The notes under the pieces were generated by a model. That model had not been told where the DNA came from. It ran no database searches and saw nothing but the letters and a program-made list of their open reading frames with translations. The position numbers were made by a program, and so were the translations under genes. Source: Cryobacterium sp. Y11 (GTDB taxonomy: Bacteria; Actinomycetota; Actinomycetes; Actinomycetales; Microbacteriaceae). Taken from it: a DNA stretch of 64,000 nt. This document shows positions 8,484 through 17,683 of this stretch, piece by piece. How positions within the stretch are numbered: position 1 is the stretch's first letter; each line of letters begins with the position of its first letter. Location of the stretch: positions 248,001-312,000 of the forward strand of contig NZ_PJJO01000061.1 in the NCBI RefSeq assembly GCF_002929535.1, in the 5' to 3' direction.

Positions 8484-9587
8484 GTGTCTCTCTTCACCGA
8501 CGACTCATCGGCACCCGACGGTGCACGGCGTCGCCGCCCATCGATTGGCTGGACCGCACTGCTGATCGCCCTGGTCGCCGGGGTGATCCTCGGCGTTATG
8601 CCGGCCCCCTACGTCATTGAGAAGCCCGGCCCGGTCTACAACACGCTCGGCTCAGCCACCTATGACGACGTCGAGACTGCGCTCATTACTATCCCCGACG
8701 AGACGGTCTACGCAACCGAGGGCACCCTCGACCTGCTCACCGTGTCCCTGCTCGGCAATCGCGAGAACCGCCCCAGCTGGTTGGACGTCGTCGGAGCCTG
8801 GATCGATCCGAGCGCGGCGGTGCTGCCCATCGACCAGGTCTTTCCCGCCAACGTCAGCACGGAACAGCGCGATGCGCAAAGTAGCGCCGCCATGATCAAT
8901 TCCCAGCAGGATGCCATCGCTGCGGCACTCACTCATCTCGGCTACGACTACCCCACGACGGTCTCGGTGGTCAGCCTCCCCGACGGTTCCCCGGCCGAGG
9001 GTGTAATCGAACCCCAGGACCAGGTGACGGCAGTCAACGGCGCAGCGGTGGATTCCGTCGCCGAGCTGCGGGCCGCGTTGCAGACCAACGGTACCGCCCG
9101 CGCGGCCAGCCTCGACATTGTTCGGGGCGGCGTCGCCCAGACCGTCTCGGTCACCCCGGTCGAGAACCGGGGCGCGGTTGTGGCCGGAGTCAACGTTTCG
9201 GTGGCATACGATTTTCCGTTCGAGGTGGAGATTCAGCTCGACAAGGTCGGCGGCCCGAGCGCTGGAATGATGTTTGCCCTCGGCATCATCGACAAGCTCA
9301 CCCCCGGCGAGCTGCAGGGCGGCGAAAGCGTGGCCGGCACTGGAACCATCGACCAGGCTGGCGTGATTGGGCCGATTGGTGGCATCCAGCAGAAGCTGCA
9401 CGGTGCCAAGGAGAGCGGGGCCAACTGGTTCCTGGCCCCCGCCGACAATTGCGACGAGGTGATCGGCAACATCCCGGACGGTCTGACCGTCTTCGCGGTT
9501 GCAACCCTCGATCAGGCGCTCGACGCCCTTGACGCGATCAAGACCGGAGCAGACACGAGCAAGCTGCCGGCCTGCCTGGCCGATTGA
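8484..9587 (+). CDS. PDZ domain and Lon-type protease domain protein (YlbL/Rv3194c family)
   Basis: A 367-residue membrane-anchored protease. GTG 8484 is chosen because GGGAAGGAGT sits about 6 nt upstream; an earlier in-frame ATG at 8430 lacks a site. After an Arg-rich stretch there is one N-terminal transmembrane helix near residues 22-42. A PDZ domain follows in the middle (VIEPQDQVTAVNG region), then a C-terminal Lon proteolytic fold with the Ser in GGPSAGMMFALG and the Lys in GGIQQKLHGA. The catalytic domain should lie outside the membrane. It is followed by the UPF0182 gene, the same pairing as Rv3194c-Rv3193c. Confidence 0.92.
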   Translation: MSLFTDDSSAPDGARRRRPSIGWTALLIALVAGVILGVMPAPYVIEKPGPVYNTLGSATYDDVETALITIPDETVYATEGTLDLLTVSLLGNRENRPSWLDVVGAWIDPSAAVLPIDQVFPANVSTEQRDAQSSAAMINSQQDAIAAALTHLGYDYPTTVSVVSLPDGSPAEGVIEPQDQVTAVNGAAVDSVAELRAALQTNGTARAASLDIVRGGVAQTVSVTPVENRGAVVAGVNVSVAYDFPFEVEIQLDKVGGPSAGMMFALGIIDKLTPGELQGGESVAGTGTIDQAGVIGPIGGIQQKLHGAKESGANWFLAPADNCDEVIGNIPDGLTVFAVATLDQALDALDAIKTGADTSKLPACLAD

Positions 9588-9598
9588 CGCGAGCGAAC

Positions 9599-9618
9599 GA
9601 GTGGCAGTGATGCCACTC
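9599..9618. other. Short perfect hairpin between the PDZ protease and UPF0182 genes
   Basis: GAGTGGCA and TGCCACTC are perfect 8-bp arms around a GTGA loop, 12 nt after the protease stop. No T-tract follows, so it is a weak terminator, attenuator or mRNA-processing candidate. Confidence 0.4.
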
Positions 9619-9708
9619 TCAGGGGCGCCTGAGTAGGATGGACGACGACCCTGATCACGCAGTTAATGATCACCCTGTACCTAATGACTGAGCGCAAGAG
9701 GCCAATAA

Positions 9709-12645
9709 GTGAGTTCATCAGCAGCCGACAACGCCCCCCGGCGCAGCCGAGCCCCGCTAGCAATCACCGCAGCAATCATCGCAGGGTTGGTGATTCTATT
9801 CTTTATCTTCGCCGGACTGTATACCGATGTACTGTGGTTTGACCAACTCGGGTTCCTCAACGTGCTGACCACGCAGTGGATCGCTGGCACCGTACTGTTT
9901 TTGATCGGGTTCGTCGCCATGGCCGTGCCGGTCTGGGTGAGCATTCAGCTGGCCTATCGGTTGCGCCCGGTCTACGCCAAGCTCAACGCGCAGCTCGATC
10001 GGTACCAGCAGGTCATTGAGCCGCTGCGTCGCCTCGCAATGTACGGCATCCCCGCGCTTCTCGGACTGTTCGCCGGAGTGGCGGCGGCCACAAATTGGCA
10101 GACCGTGCTCATGTGGCTCAATCGCACCGAGACCGGTCGGGTTGACCCGCAGTTCAATTTTGACATCTCGTTCTATCTGATGGACCTACCGTTCTATCAG
10201 GCCGTGCTCGCCTTTTCATCCGCTGTCGTGTTCATTTCAGCACTCGTGGCGATCGCGACCAGCTACCTGTATGGGTCCATCCGGGTCTCCGGCCGTGAGG
10301 TACTCATCTCCAAGGCCGCCCGCGTGCAGATCGCCGTGACGGCGGCCCTGTATCTGCTGCTTCAGGCCGTGAGCATTTGGTTCGACCAGTACTCCACCCT
10401 GACCAACCAGGGCACACTCATCACCGGCGCCGGTTACACCGACGTCAACGCGACCATCCCCGGCCGCGCCATCCTCGCCGGCATCGCCGCCGTCGTCGCA
10501 CTGCTGTTTATCCTCACGGCCATCATCGGTCGCTGGCGTCTACCGGTTATCGGCACCGCGCTCCTGATCGTCTCGAGCCTGCTGATCGGTTCGCTCTACC
10601 CCTGGGTGGTCGAGCGTTTTCAGGTGGAGCCGAGCGCTAAGTCGCTTGAGGCTCAATATATTGAGCGCAATATCGATCTCACCCGTGATGCCTACGGCGT
10701 CGCGGGTATCGAGGAAATTGCGTACGACGCAAAGACCACCGCGGAGCCGGGCGCCCTGCGCGCCGACGCCGCGACCACCGCTAACATTCGTATTCTCGAC
10801 CCGGCCCTGGTCAGTGACTCCTTCGGCCAGCTCGAGCAGTTCCGCCAGTACTACCAGTTCCCCGAGAACCTCGACGTCGACCGCTACATGATCGACGGCA
10901 CTTCGCAGGACACCGTCATCGCCGTACGTGACCTCAACATTGACGGGCTCAACACCGGAAATACCTGGGTCAACTCAAAGACCGTCTATACGCACGGCTA
11001 CGGAGTCGTGGCCGCCTATGGCAACCAGCGCTCGGTCGACGGGCAGCCGGTGTTCCTGGAGTCCGGCATTCCCACCAGTGGTGCGCTCGGCAAGTTCGAG
11101 CCGCGCATTTACTTCGGCGAGACCTCACCCGAATACTCCATCGTTGGTGCAGAAGAGGGAGCCAACCCGATTGAGCTCGACTATCCGTCGGGCGATGAGG
11201 GCGCTGGGCAGACCTACACGACGTTCTCCGGTGACGGCGGACCTAAACTCGACAACGCGTTCAAGAAACTCCTCTATGCACTAAAGTTCCAGTCCGAGCA
11301 GATCTTTCTCGCAGCCTCGGTCAACGACCAGTCGGAGATTCTGTACGACCGTGACCCGGTCACCCGCGTGCAGAAGGTTGCGCCGTATCTCACCCTTGAC
11401 TCTGAGGCCTACCCCTCGGTCGTTGACGGTCGCGTGAAGTGGATTATCGACGGCTACACGACGTCGGCGAACTACCCGTATTCCACGCCGGTCAGCCTCA
11501 GCGAAGCCATCGCCGACACGCAAACGCCAGCACAGCCGTACGCGCTCGACAGCATCAACTACATGCGTAACTCGGTCAAGGCCACCGTCGACGCCTACAG
11601 CGGTGAGGTCACCCTCTACGCCTGGGATGACAAAGAGCCCGTACTGCAGACCTGGCAGAAAATCTTTCCGTCGACGCTCGAGCCCATGAGCGAGATGAGT
11701 GGCGATTTGATGAGTCACGTTCGTTACCCGGCTGACCTGTTCAAGGTGCAGCGTGCGATCCTTGGGCAGTACCACGTTACCGACCCTGGCTCGTTCTACT
11801 CCAAGGACGACGCCTGGATCTCGCCAAACGACCCGGATTCACCCCCGGAGAACCCGACGCTGCAGCCGCCGTACTACCTCACCATGCAGGTACCCGGATC
11901 TGACAAGCCGTCGTTCTCGTTGTACTCGACCTTCCAGCCGGAAGCGACCGGTGCATCCAGTCGAAACGTGCTCTACGGCTACCTTGCCGTTGACGCCGAC
12001 GCCGGATCGGAAGACGGTGTGCGCGCGGACGGATACGGACAACTGAGACTGCTCAACCTACCCAAGGACGGCACAGTGCCCGGCCCCGGTCAGGTGCAGA
12101 ACGTCTTCAACGCCGACCCGACCGTATCAACCGAGCTCAACCTGCTGCGCCAGGGATCGTCGACGGTACTGAACGGAAACCTGTTGACCCTCCCGGTCGG
12201 TGGCGGATTGCTTTATGTGCAGCCGGTCTACGTGAAGTCCACCGGTGAGACCAGCTATCCGCTGCTGCAGAAGGTGCTGGTGGCCTTCGGCGACCAGATC
12301 GCCTTCGAGGACACCCTCGACGGTGCACTCGATGTGCTGTTCGGCGGCGACTCGGGTGCCACGGCCGGCGACACGGCCGTGCCGGACGCGGGTGCGGCGG
12401 ATGCCGCCGCTGGTGCAACCACGGACGATACGACTGATACTGCGACCGGCAGCACCGATGTGCCGACCGGATCAACCGGCGACGCCACAACGGATGCCGA
12501 ACTCAAGTCCCTGCTCGCCGTCGCCCAGACGGCGCTGACGGAGAAGGCAGCCGCACTCTCCGCCGGTAACTTCGCGGACTACGGCACGGCAGATGCCAAG
12601 CTTGCCGAGACCATCGCGAGCATGCTCGCCCTGCTCGGCGAGTAG
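9709..12645 (+). CDS. UPF0182 family integral membrane protein (Rv3193c-like)
   Basis: A 978-residue protein of unknown function, near the usual length for UPF0182. The first about 300 residues contain about seven hydrophobic helices, starting with ALAITAAIIAGLVILFFIFA. A large extracytoplasmic part follows, including DAYGVAGIEEIAY and the conserved YLTLDSEAYPSVVDGRVKWI segment. Residues about 880-930 are Ala/Asp/Thr-rich low complexity, then a short amphipathic tail. The start is GTG 9709, behind a purine-rich GCAAGAGG. A strong terminator directly follows the stop. Confidence 0.93.
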   Translation: MSSSAADNAPRRSRAPLAITAAIIAGLVILFFIFAGLYTDVLWFDQLGFLNVLTTQWIAGTVLFLIGFVAMAVPVWVSIQLAYRLRPVYAKLNAQLDRYQQVIEPLRRLAMYGIPALLGLFAGVAAATNWQTVLMWLNRTETGRVDPQFNFDISFYLMDLPFYQAVLAFSSAVVFISALVAIATSYLYGSIRVSGREVLISKAARVQIAVTAALYLLLQAVSIWFDQYSTLTNQGTLITGAGYTDVNATIPGRAILAGIAAVVALLFILTAIIGRWRLPVIGTALLIVSSLLIGSLYPWVVERFQVEPSAKSLEAQYIERNIDLTRDAYGVAGIEEIAYDAKTTAEPGALRADAATTANIRILDPALVSDSFGQLEQFRQYYQFPENLDVDRYMIDGTSQDTVIAVRDLNIDGLNTGNTWVNSKTVYTHGYGVVAAYGNQRSVDGQPVFLESGIPTSGALGKFEPRIYFGETSPEYSIVGAEEGANPIELDYPSGDEGAGQTYTTFSGDGGPKLDNAFKKLLYALKFQSEQIFLAASVNDQSEILYDRDPVTRVQKVAPYLTLDSEAYPSVVDGRVKWIIDGYTTSANYPYSTPVSLSEAIADTQTPAQPYALDSINYMRNSVKATVDAYSGEVTLYAWDDKEPVLQTWQKIFPSTLEPMSEMSGDLMSHVRYPADLFKVQRAILGQYHVTDPGSFYSKDDAWISPNDPDSPPENPTLQPPYYLTMQVPGSDKPSFSLYSTFQPEATGASSRNVLYGYLAVDADAGSEDGVRADGYGQLRLLNLPKDGTVPGPGQVQNVFNADPTVSTELNLLRQGSSTVLNGNLLTLPVGGGLLYVQPVYVKSTGETSYPLLQKVLVAFGDQIAFEDTLDGALDVLFGGDSGATAGDTAVPDAGAADAAAGATTDDTTDTATGSTDVPTGSTGDATTDAELKSLLAVAQTALTEKAAALSAGNFADYGTADAKLAETIASMLALLGE

Positions 12646-12661
12646 TCAGACCGCAGTACAC

Positions 12662-12706
12662 AAGCCGCACGCCCCCACCCGTTTCGGGTGGGGGCGTGCG
12701 GCTTTT
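12662..12706 (+). terminator. Rho-independent terminator after UPF0182 gene
   Basis: A 19-bp perfect GC-rich stem (arms 12662-12680 and 12686-12704) with a GTTTC loop and a short T-run at its distal end (GGCTTTT). It begins 16 nt after the UPF0182 stop codon. Confidence 0.93.
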
Positions 12707-12745
12707 GTGCTGCGCACGGGGTGTGGTAGCTAAAAAGTACATTTA

Positions 12746-12960
12746 ATGGATAGATCGCTACCTAGAGCTATCAAATTAGAGGTAGGTCGACTGGTTCAGC
12801 GACGTTCAGTTCGTCACGACCGGCTGATGAAAGCGTTTGGTGCCAACATTCGACGTTGGCGAAAAGTCCCCGGAATGTCGGCCTCTGAGTTGGCCGCTCG
12901 GTCGTTCATCACCCGGGAGACACTGTGCAACCTTGAAAATGGCAGCGGGTCACCGCGAAT
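12746..12960 (+). pseudogene. hipB-like XRE antitoxin remnant
   Basis: Reading from ATG 12746, the frame contains an XRE helix-turn-helix typical of HipB antitoxins (FGANIRRWRKVPGMSASELA, then RETLCNLENGSGSPRI). The real start may be the internal ATG that begins MKAFGANIRRWRK. Homology stops abruptly after SPRI, where the DNA passes directly into a HipA glycine-rich loop in the same frame and then changes frame. The antitoxin C-terminus and the toxin N-terminus therefore seem to have been deleted together. A 6-bp inverted repeat (GGTAGC/GCTACC, 12725-12762) flanks the start and could be an old operator, but is weak. Confidence 0.72.
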
Positions 12961-13538
12961 CGCCTATTGCAACTTCCCCGGGTGGTGCCCGTTCCAAAGC
13001 CAACGTGGTCATTTCCGCAGGGCGACTTGCTCTCGCCAAGCTTCCATATTTTAAAGGACGACAACGTGGGCGTCGAATGCTGGGAGGCGCTTGCCTTGAC
13101 GCTCGCGCGCAATTGTGAATTTCAGACTCCGGAATTCACTGAATATCGGGCCTCGTCAGAGAAGTCCGTGCTCGTTGTCGAGCGTTTCGACCGCACGGAG
13201 TCGGGCCATGGGTTGGGCTATATTTCCGCCGCGACAGCCATGAGCCTGGGACGGTACGACGACAGCCGTATCACCTACGAGCAGTTCGCGGACAGCATCG
13301 CCGAAATCAGGCCGGGCCGGGCCGGGACCTCCAAGAAATGTTTGGACGCATTGCGCTCACTATTCTCATCAACAATGTTGACGACCACTGGAGGAACCAC
13401 GGCTTCCTGAGGCGCGGCGAGGGGTGGCCTCTCTCACCGATATTCGACGTGGACCCGAGCACCCAGCACGGACTCATCTCGCCAGCAGGCATCGATGTCG
13501 AGGGCCTTCGACAAAGCAATGCTCGGGCGTGCAAATAA
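12961..13538 (+). pseudogene. hipA-like toxin kinase remnant with frameshifts
   Basis: HipA-family kinase pieces occur in order but in different frames. First SPGGARSKANVVISAGRLAL (glycine-rich ATP loop; codons from 12975). Then, in another frame from about 13050, CWEALALTLARN and SVLVVERFDRT followed by GYISAATAMSLGRYDD. Finally, from 13338 in a third frame, ALTILINNVDDHWRNHGFL and SPIFDVDPS, which hold the catalytic NxxDDHxxNHGF motif. At least two frameshifts plus loss of the first about 100 residues make it non-functional. A further fragment (AFDKAM, about 13503) suggests another shift near 13500. From 13540 to 13808 I see no other gene. Confidence 0.85.
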
Positions 13539-13808
13539 TTTGCGGCCGAAGTCGACCACGATGAGTGTGTCGTCGCTGCCCGCCTACTCTGGCGATCGGG
13601 TGTGGATGGGCCCGCACCTGAGAAACGGGGTGACGGTGGATGGCTACTGGCGCTGCGCACTTGTTTGCCGCTGGCAAATGGGGGCTTGCGGCCATTGTGG
13701 TCGAGGGTGTTTGATGCCAGAAGAGAAGCCCAATTCGGTTCCCAATTGGCGATATCAACCCCAAGTGGTCGACCGAGCTTTCAGGGTGTGCTAAATTTGT
13801 ACTTGTAG

Positions 13809-13882
13809 CGCGGGGTGGAGCAGTTCGGTAGCTCGCTGGGCTCATAACCCAGAGGTCGTAGGTTCAAATCCTGCCCCCGCAA
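13809..13882 (+). tRNA. Initiator tRNA-fMet (anticodon CAT)
   Basis: A 74-nt cloverleaf without an encoded CCA. The anticodon loop is CTCATAA on a stem with three G-C pairs next to the loop (GGG/CCC), and position 1 (C) is unpaired with A72; both are hallmarks of bacterial initiator tRNA. The T arm is GTAGG-TTCAAAT-CCTGC. A terminator follows 5 nt later. Confidence 0.96.
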
Positions 13883-13887
13883 CAGAT

Positions 13888-13920
13888 GCCCCCGGAACCC
13901 TAGGTTCCGGGGGCTTTTTT
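13888..13920 (+). terminator. Rho-independent terminator after tRNA-fMet
   Basis: A 12-bp perfect stem (13888-13899 with 13903-13914) with loop CTA, followed by six T residues (13915-13920). Confidence 0.95.
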
Positions 13921-14202
13921 GTACCCTCGGGTTGCCGCGCGAAGGACGAACCCAGCCATCCGCTTCGCAACTGTCGCGTTCTCGAAATCGGGGCAGGCTA
14001 GTCGACGCTGGTCTCGGCAGCCTCGACCGACGGAACGAGCGACGTGAGCTCCGGCCATTCCTCTGAATGCCCCACCCCTGCCGCTGATCGAAATCTCGAC
14101 AAGCTCGATCCAAGGCTCGCCCATCGAGATCGCCGTCGACCAACGCGAGCAATTTGGGTAACCCGGCCACGCCGCATCCGGTCTGAAGAACTGATTTGTG
14201 AA
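13921..14202. other. Intergenic stretch with no recognisable gene
   Basis: Between the tRNA terminator and the iol operator there are only short open frames with no recognisable family and no convincing ribosome site. Composition stays GC-rich until about 14190, where it becomes AT-rich as the iolC promoter/operator begins. Confidence 0.6.
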
Positions 14203-14216
14203 TATGTCATGACATT
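14203..14216. promoter_or_regulatory. Putative IolR operator, site 1 (upstream of iolC)
   Basis: The core TGTCATGACA (14205-14214) lies inside a 12-bp perfect palindrome, ATGTCATGACAT (14204-14215), about 77 bp before iolC. It agrees fully with the KGWCHTRACA motif I recall for the Corynebacterium glutamicum IolR regulator (recollection, not checked). Confidence 0.7.
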
Positions 14217-14291
14217 AAGCGTAAAGAGCGCTACTGTGGAGAAACGGCGCAACGCCGACCGCTCCCAGTTCTGAAAGTTGCCCATCGACGT

Positions 14292-15254
14292 ATGACGACT
14301 TCACCCCGCACCCCACACGACGTGCTGACCATCGGTCGCGTCAGCGTTGACATCTATCCGCTGCAAGACGGTGTCGGCCTGGAAGACGTCTCGACCTTTG
14401 GCAAGTACCTCGGTGGCAGCGCCACCAACGTCGCCGTCGCTGCTGCGCGCCACGGCTTGAACTCAGCGGTCGTCACGCGCACCGGAAACGACCCGTTCGG
14501 CAACTACATTCACCAGGAGCTGCGCCGCCTCGGTGTGAGCGATGAGTACGTCTCTGGCGTGCCCGACCTCAACACCCCCGTCGTGTTCTGCGAGATCTTT
14601 CCGCCTGACGACTTTCCGCTCTACTTTTACCGTGCGCCGAAAGCCCCTGACCTCGTCATTAACGCAGACGAACTCGACCTCGAAGCGATCAAGAACGCCC
14701 GCATCTACTGGTCGACCGTGACCGGCCTCTCTGAAGAGCCCAGCCGGTCCGCTCACTTCGCGGCCTGGCGGGCCCGGGGGCGCAGCCCGCTGACCATTCT
14801 CGACCTCGACTACCGGCCGATGTTCTGGGCATCGCCGGCGGAGGCGAGCGCCCAAGTGACCTTCGCCCTCGACCACGCCACGGTCGCGGTCGGCAATAAG
14901 GAGGAGTGCGAGGTCGCCGTCGGCGAGACCGAACCGCTACGCGCCGCCGACGCGCTGTTGGAACGTGGCATCGAATTGGCCATCGTCAAACAGGGCCCAA
15001 AGGGTGTGCTCGCGAAGACTCGCACCGAGACCGTCGAAGTGCCGCCGTACTTCGTCGACGTAGTCAATGGCCTCGGCGCCGGAGATAGTTTCGGCGGGGC
15101 GCTCTGTTACGGACTGCTGCAGGACTGGCCGCTGCGCCGCATCCTGCAATTCGCTAACGTAGCCGGCGCCATCGTCGCCAGCCGACGGGAATGCTCGACC
15201 GCCATGCCAACGACCACTGAGGTTGAAGAAATCATGAAGGGACTGCCAGCATGA
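14292..15254 (+). CDS. iolC: 5-dehydro-2-deoxygluconokinase
   Basis: A 320-residue PfkB-family kinase that phosphorylates 2-deoxy-5-keto-D-gluconate in myo-inositol catabolism. The N-terminal ribokinase glycine motif (GGSATNVAVAAARHG) and the C-terminal GAGDSFGGAL, with the catalytic Asp, near residues 260-270 are intact. It opens the eight-gene iol operon. Its stop overlaps the next start as ATGA (15251-15254), indicating coupled translation. Expression is probably controlled by the palindrome at 14204-14215. Confidence 0.95.
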   Translation: MTTSPRTPHDVLTIGRVSVDIYPLQDGVGLEDVSTFGKYLGGSATNVAVAAARHGLNSAVVTRTGNDPFGNYIHQELRRLGVSDEYVSGVPDLNTPVVFCEIFPPDDFPLYFYRAPKAPDLVINADELDLEAIKNARIYWSTVTGLSEEPSRSAHFAAWRARGRSPLTILDLDYRPMFWASPAEASAQVTFALDHATVAVGNKEECEVAVGETEPLRAADALLERGIELAIVKQGPKGVLAKTRTETVEVPPYFVDVVNGLGAGDSFGGALCYGLLQDWPLRRILQFANVAGAIVASRRECSTAMPTTTEVEEIMKGLPA

Positions 15255-16132
15255 CCAGCCTGGACTTCAACGCGCTGCGGGACGCCCGTGCGGTGCACCC
15301 CGAGCGCATCGGCGAGATTCTTAGCGGCCGAACCCGGCGCGAGCTGATTCGCGGCGACGGTCGGCTGTTCATCGTGGCCGCCGATCACCGCGCTCGTGGC
15401 GCCCTCGGTGTGCGGAGTGACTCCAACGCCATGGCCAACCGCTATGCCCTGCTCGAAAGCCTCGCCACCGCGCTGTCCCGCCCGGGCGTTGACGGTGTGC
15501 TGGGTACCCCCGACATCATCGACGACCTGGCCCTGCTCGGTCTGCTGGACGACAAGATCGTGGTCGGGTCGATGAACCGCGGCGGCCTGTGGGGCTCGTC
15601 ATTCGAGATGGATGACCGCTACACCGCCTACGACATCGACCGCATCAAGCGTGACCGCCTCGACTTCGCTAAGAACCTCGTGCGCATCAACCTCGAAGAC
15701 GCCGGCTCGCTGGCCACCCTTGAGGCGACAGCACTCGCAGTGAGCGAAGCGGCCGAGGCCGGCATCCCGATTATGCTCGAGCCGTTCATGAGCAGTTGGG
15801 TCAACGGTCGAGTCAAGAACGACTTGACAGCGGATGCCGTCATCCTCTCGATCGCCATCGCCGAGGGCCTCGGCAACTCCAGCGCGTATTCCTGGCTGAA
15901 GCTGCCGGTCGTTGCCGACATGGAGCGTGTGATGGCAGCGACGACGCTGCCGACGCTGCTCCTCGGCGGTGACCCTGTGGGTGACCAAGACGAAACGTTC
16001 GAATCCTGGCACCAGGCCCTCGGACTTCCCGGCGTTCGCGGCCTCGTCGTGGGCCGCAGCCTGCTCTACCCGAGCGACGGCAACGTCGAGGCGGCCATCG
16101 ATACCGCCGCTGAACTCGTACACGGCGCCTAA
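15251..16132 (+). CDS. Cgl0158-family (beta/alpha)8-barrel, candidate deoxy-ketogluconate-6-phosphate aldolase
   Basis: A 293-residue aldolase-fold protein that resembles DeoC/class I aldolases in layout: FIVAADHRARGALG near the start, LVRINLEDAG in the middle, and WLKLPVV on a beta strand with a Lys where a Schiff-base residue could sit. The neighbour order iolC-this gene-iolA matches C. glutamicum cg0197-cg0199. No separate iolJ aldolase is seen in the cluster, so cleavage of 2-deoxy-5-keto-gluconate-6-phosphate to DHAP and malonate semialdehyde is the likely job. That role is inferred from context. Confidence 0.8.
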   Translation: MTSLDFNALRDARAVHPERIGEILSGRTRRELIRGDGRLFIVAADHRARGALGVRSDSNAMANRYALLESLATALSRPGVDGVLGTPDIIDDLALLGLLDDKIVVGSMNRGGLWGSSFEMDDRYTAYDIDRIKRDRLDFAKNLVRINLEDAGSLATLEATALAVSEAAEAGIPIMLEPFMSSWVNGRVKNDLTADAVILSIAIAEGLGNSSAYSWLKLPVVADMERVMAATTLPTLLLGGDPVGDQDETFESWHQALGLPGVRGLVVGRSLLYPSDGNVEAAIDTAAELVHGA

Positions 16133-16168
16133 AAACTCTCATCTAATCTCGTACAGAAGGAAGCAACC

Positions 16169-17680
16169 ATGCCCGCAACTGCAACTGATTTAGCCCTCGT
16201 CGCGCACTGGATCGACGGAAAAGAACAGCCGGGAACCTCCGGCCGCACCGCGCCGGTCTTCGATCCAGCCCTCGGCACGGTCAGCAAGAACGTGTCGCTC
16301 GCCGATCAGGCCGAGATTGCGGCCGCCATCGCGAGTGCCAAGGCGGCATTCCCCGCCTGGCGCGACCTGTCGATGGCTAAACGCCAACAGGTTATGTTCA
16401 GCTTTCGTGAACTGCTGAATGCCCGCAAGGGTGAAATGGCCGAGATCATCACGAGCGAGCACGGCAAAGTGCTCTCCGACGCCCTCGGCGAGATTTCCCG
16501 CGGCCAGGAAGTCGTGGAATTCGCCTGCGGTATGCCGCACCTGCTCAAGGGCGACTACTCCGAAAACGTCTCCACAGGCGTCGATGTCTACTCCACCCGC
16601 CAGGCCCTCGGCGTCGTCGCCGTGATCAGCCCCTTCAACTTTCCGGCCATGGTGCCCATGTGGTTCTTCCCGCTCGCCCTCGCCGCCGGCAACTCGGTCA
16701 TCTTGAAGCCGAGCGAGAAGGACCCGAGCGCTGCCATCTGGATGGCCAAGCTGCTCAAGGAAGCCGGCCTCCCCGACGGCGTGTTCACCGTGCTGCAGGG
16801 CGACAAGGAATCCGTCGACGGCCTGCTCGAGCACCCCGACGTGAAGGCCATCTCTTTCGTGGGCTCGACCCCGATCGCCCGATACGTCTATGAGACCGGT
16901 ACCCGCCACGGCAAGCGCATCCAGGCCCTCGGCGGAGCCAAGAACCACATGCTCGTACTGCCAGACGCCGACCTCGACCTCGTTGCTGACTCCGCCATCA
17001 ACGCCGGCTTCGGCAGCGCGGGGGAGCGCTGCATGGCCATCAGCGTGATCGTCGCCGTCGAACCGGTCGCCGACGTGCTGATCGAGAAGATCGTCACCCG
17101 CATGAACACCCTCACCGTTGGCGACGGCCGTCGCTCCTGTGACATGGGCCCGCTGGTCACCGAGGTGCACCGGGACAAGGTCGCCAGCTACATCGACATC
17201 GCGAAGGAAGACGGCGCCAACATCGTCGTCGACGGCCGCGGCATCGAGGTGGACGGCGACCCGAACGGGTTCTGGCTCGGCCCAACCCTGATCGATGCCC
17301 TCCCGGTAACGTCCAAGGCGTACACCGAGGAGGTCTTCGGACCGGTACTGTCGGTCGTACGGGTGGCAAGCTACGACGAGGGAGTCGACCTGATTAATTC
17401 GGGCGCCTTCGGTAATGGAACCGCCATTTTCACCAATGACGGCGGCGCGGCCCGCCGTTTTCAGAAGGAGATTGAGGTGGGAATGGTTGGCATCAACGTG
17501 CCCATCCCGGTACCCGTCTCGTACTACTCCTTCGGTGGCTGGAAGAACTCGTTGTTCGGCGACACCAAGGCCCACGGAGCTGAGGGTGTGCACTTCTTCA
17601 CTCGCGGCAAGGCCATCACCAGCCGCTGGCTCGACCCGAGCCACGGCGGAATCAACCTCGGCTTCCCCGAGAACAACTAG
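16169..17680 (+). CDS. iolA: Methylmalonate-/malonate-semialdehyde dehydrogenase (CoA-acylating)
   Basis: A 503-residue aldehyde dehydrogenase that converts malonate semialdehyde to acetyl-CoA and CO2 with NAD and CoA, the last inositol-specific step. The catalytic Cys lies in GSAGERCMAIS (about residue 288). QALGGAKNHMLVLPDAD and GVVAVISPFNFPAMVPMWFF are typical of the MMSDH subgroup. The start ATG 16169 follows an AGAAGGAAG ribosome site. Fourth enzyme-length gene pattern and position match C. glutamicum iolA. Confidence 0.95.
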   Translation: MPATATDLALVAHWIDGKEQPGTSGRTAPVFDPALGTVSKNVSLADQAEIAAAIASAKAAFPAWRDLSMAKRQQVMFSFRELLNARKGEMAEIITSEHGKVLSDALGEISRGQEVVEFACGMPHLLKGDYSENVSTGVDVYSTRQALGVVAVISPFNFPAMVPMWFFPLALAAGNSVILKPSEKDPSAAIWMAKLLKEAGLPDGVFTVLQGDKESVDGLLEHPDVKAISFVGSTPIARYVYETGTRHGKRIQALGGAKNHMLVLPDADLDLVADSAINAGFGSAGERCMAISVIVAVEPVADVLIEKIVTRMNTLTVGDGRRSCDMGPLVTEVHRDKVASYIDIAKEDGANIVVDGRGIEVDGDPNGFWLGPTLIDALPVTSKAYTEEVFGPVLSVVRVASYDEGVDLINSGAFGNGTAIFTNDGGAARRFQKEIEVGMVGINVPIPVPVSYYSFGGWKNSLFGDTKAHGAEGVHFFTRGKAITSRWLDPSHGGINLGFPENN

Positions 17681-17683
17681 ACG

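Noticed and set aside
12725..12762. GGTAGC/GCTACC inverted repeat as a HipB operator
   Set aside because: Arms are only 6 bp and 26 bp apart, and the regulator is a pseudogene; kept only as a remark.
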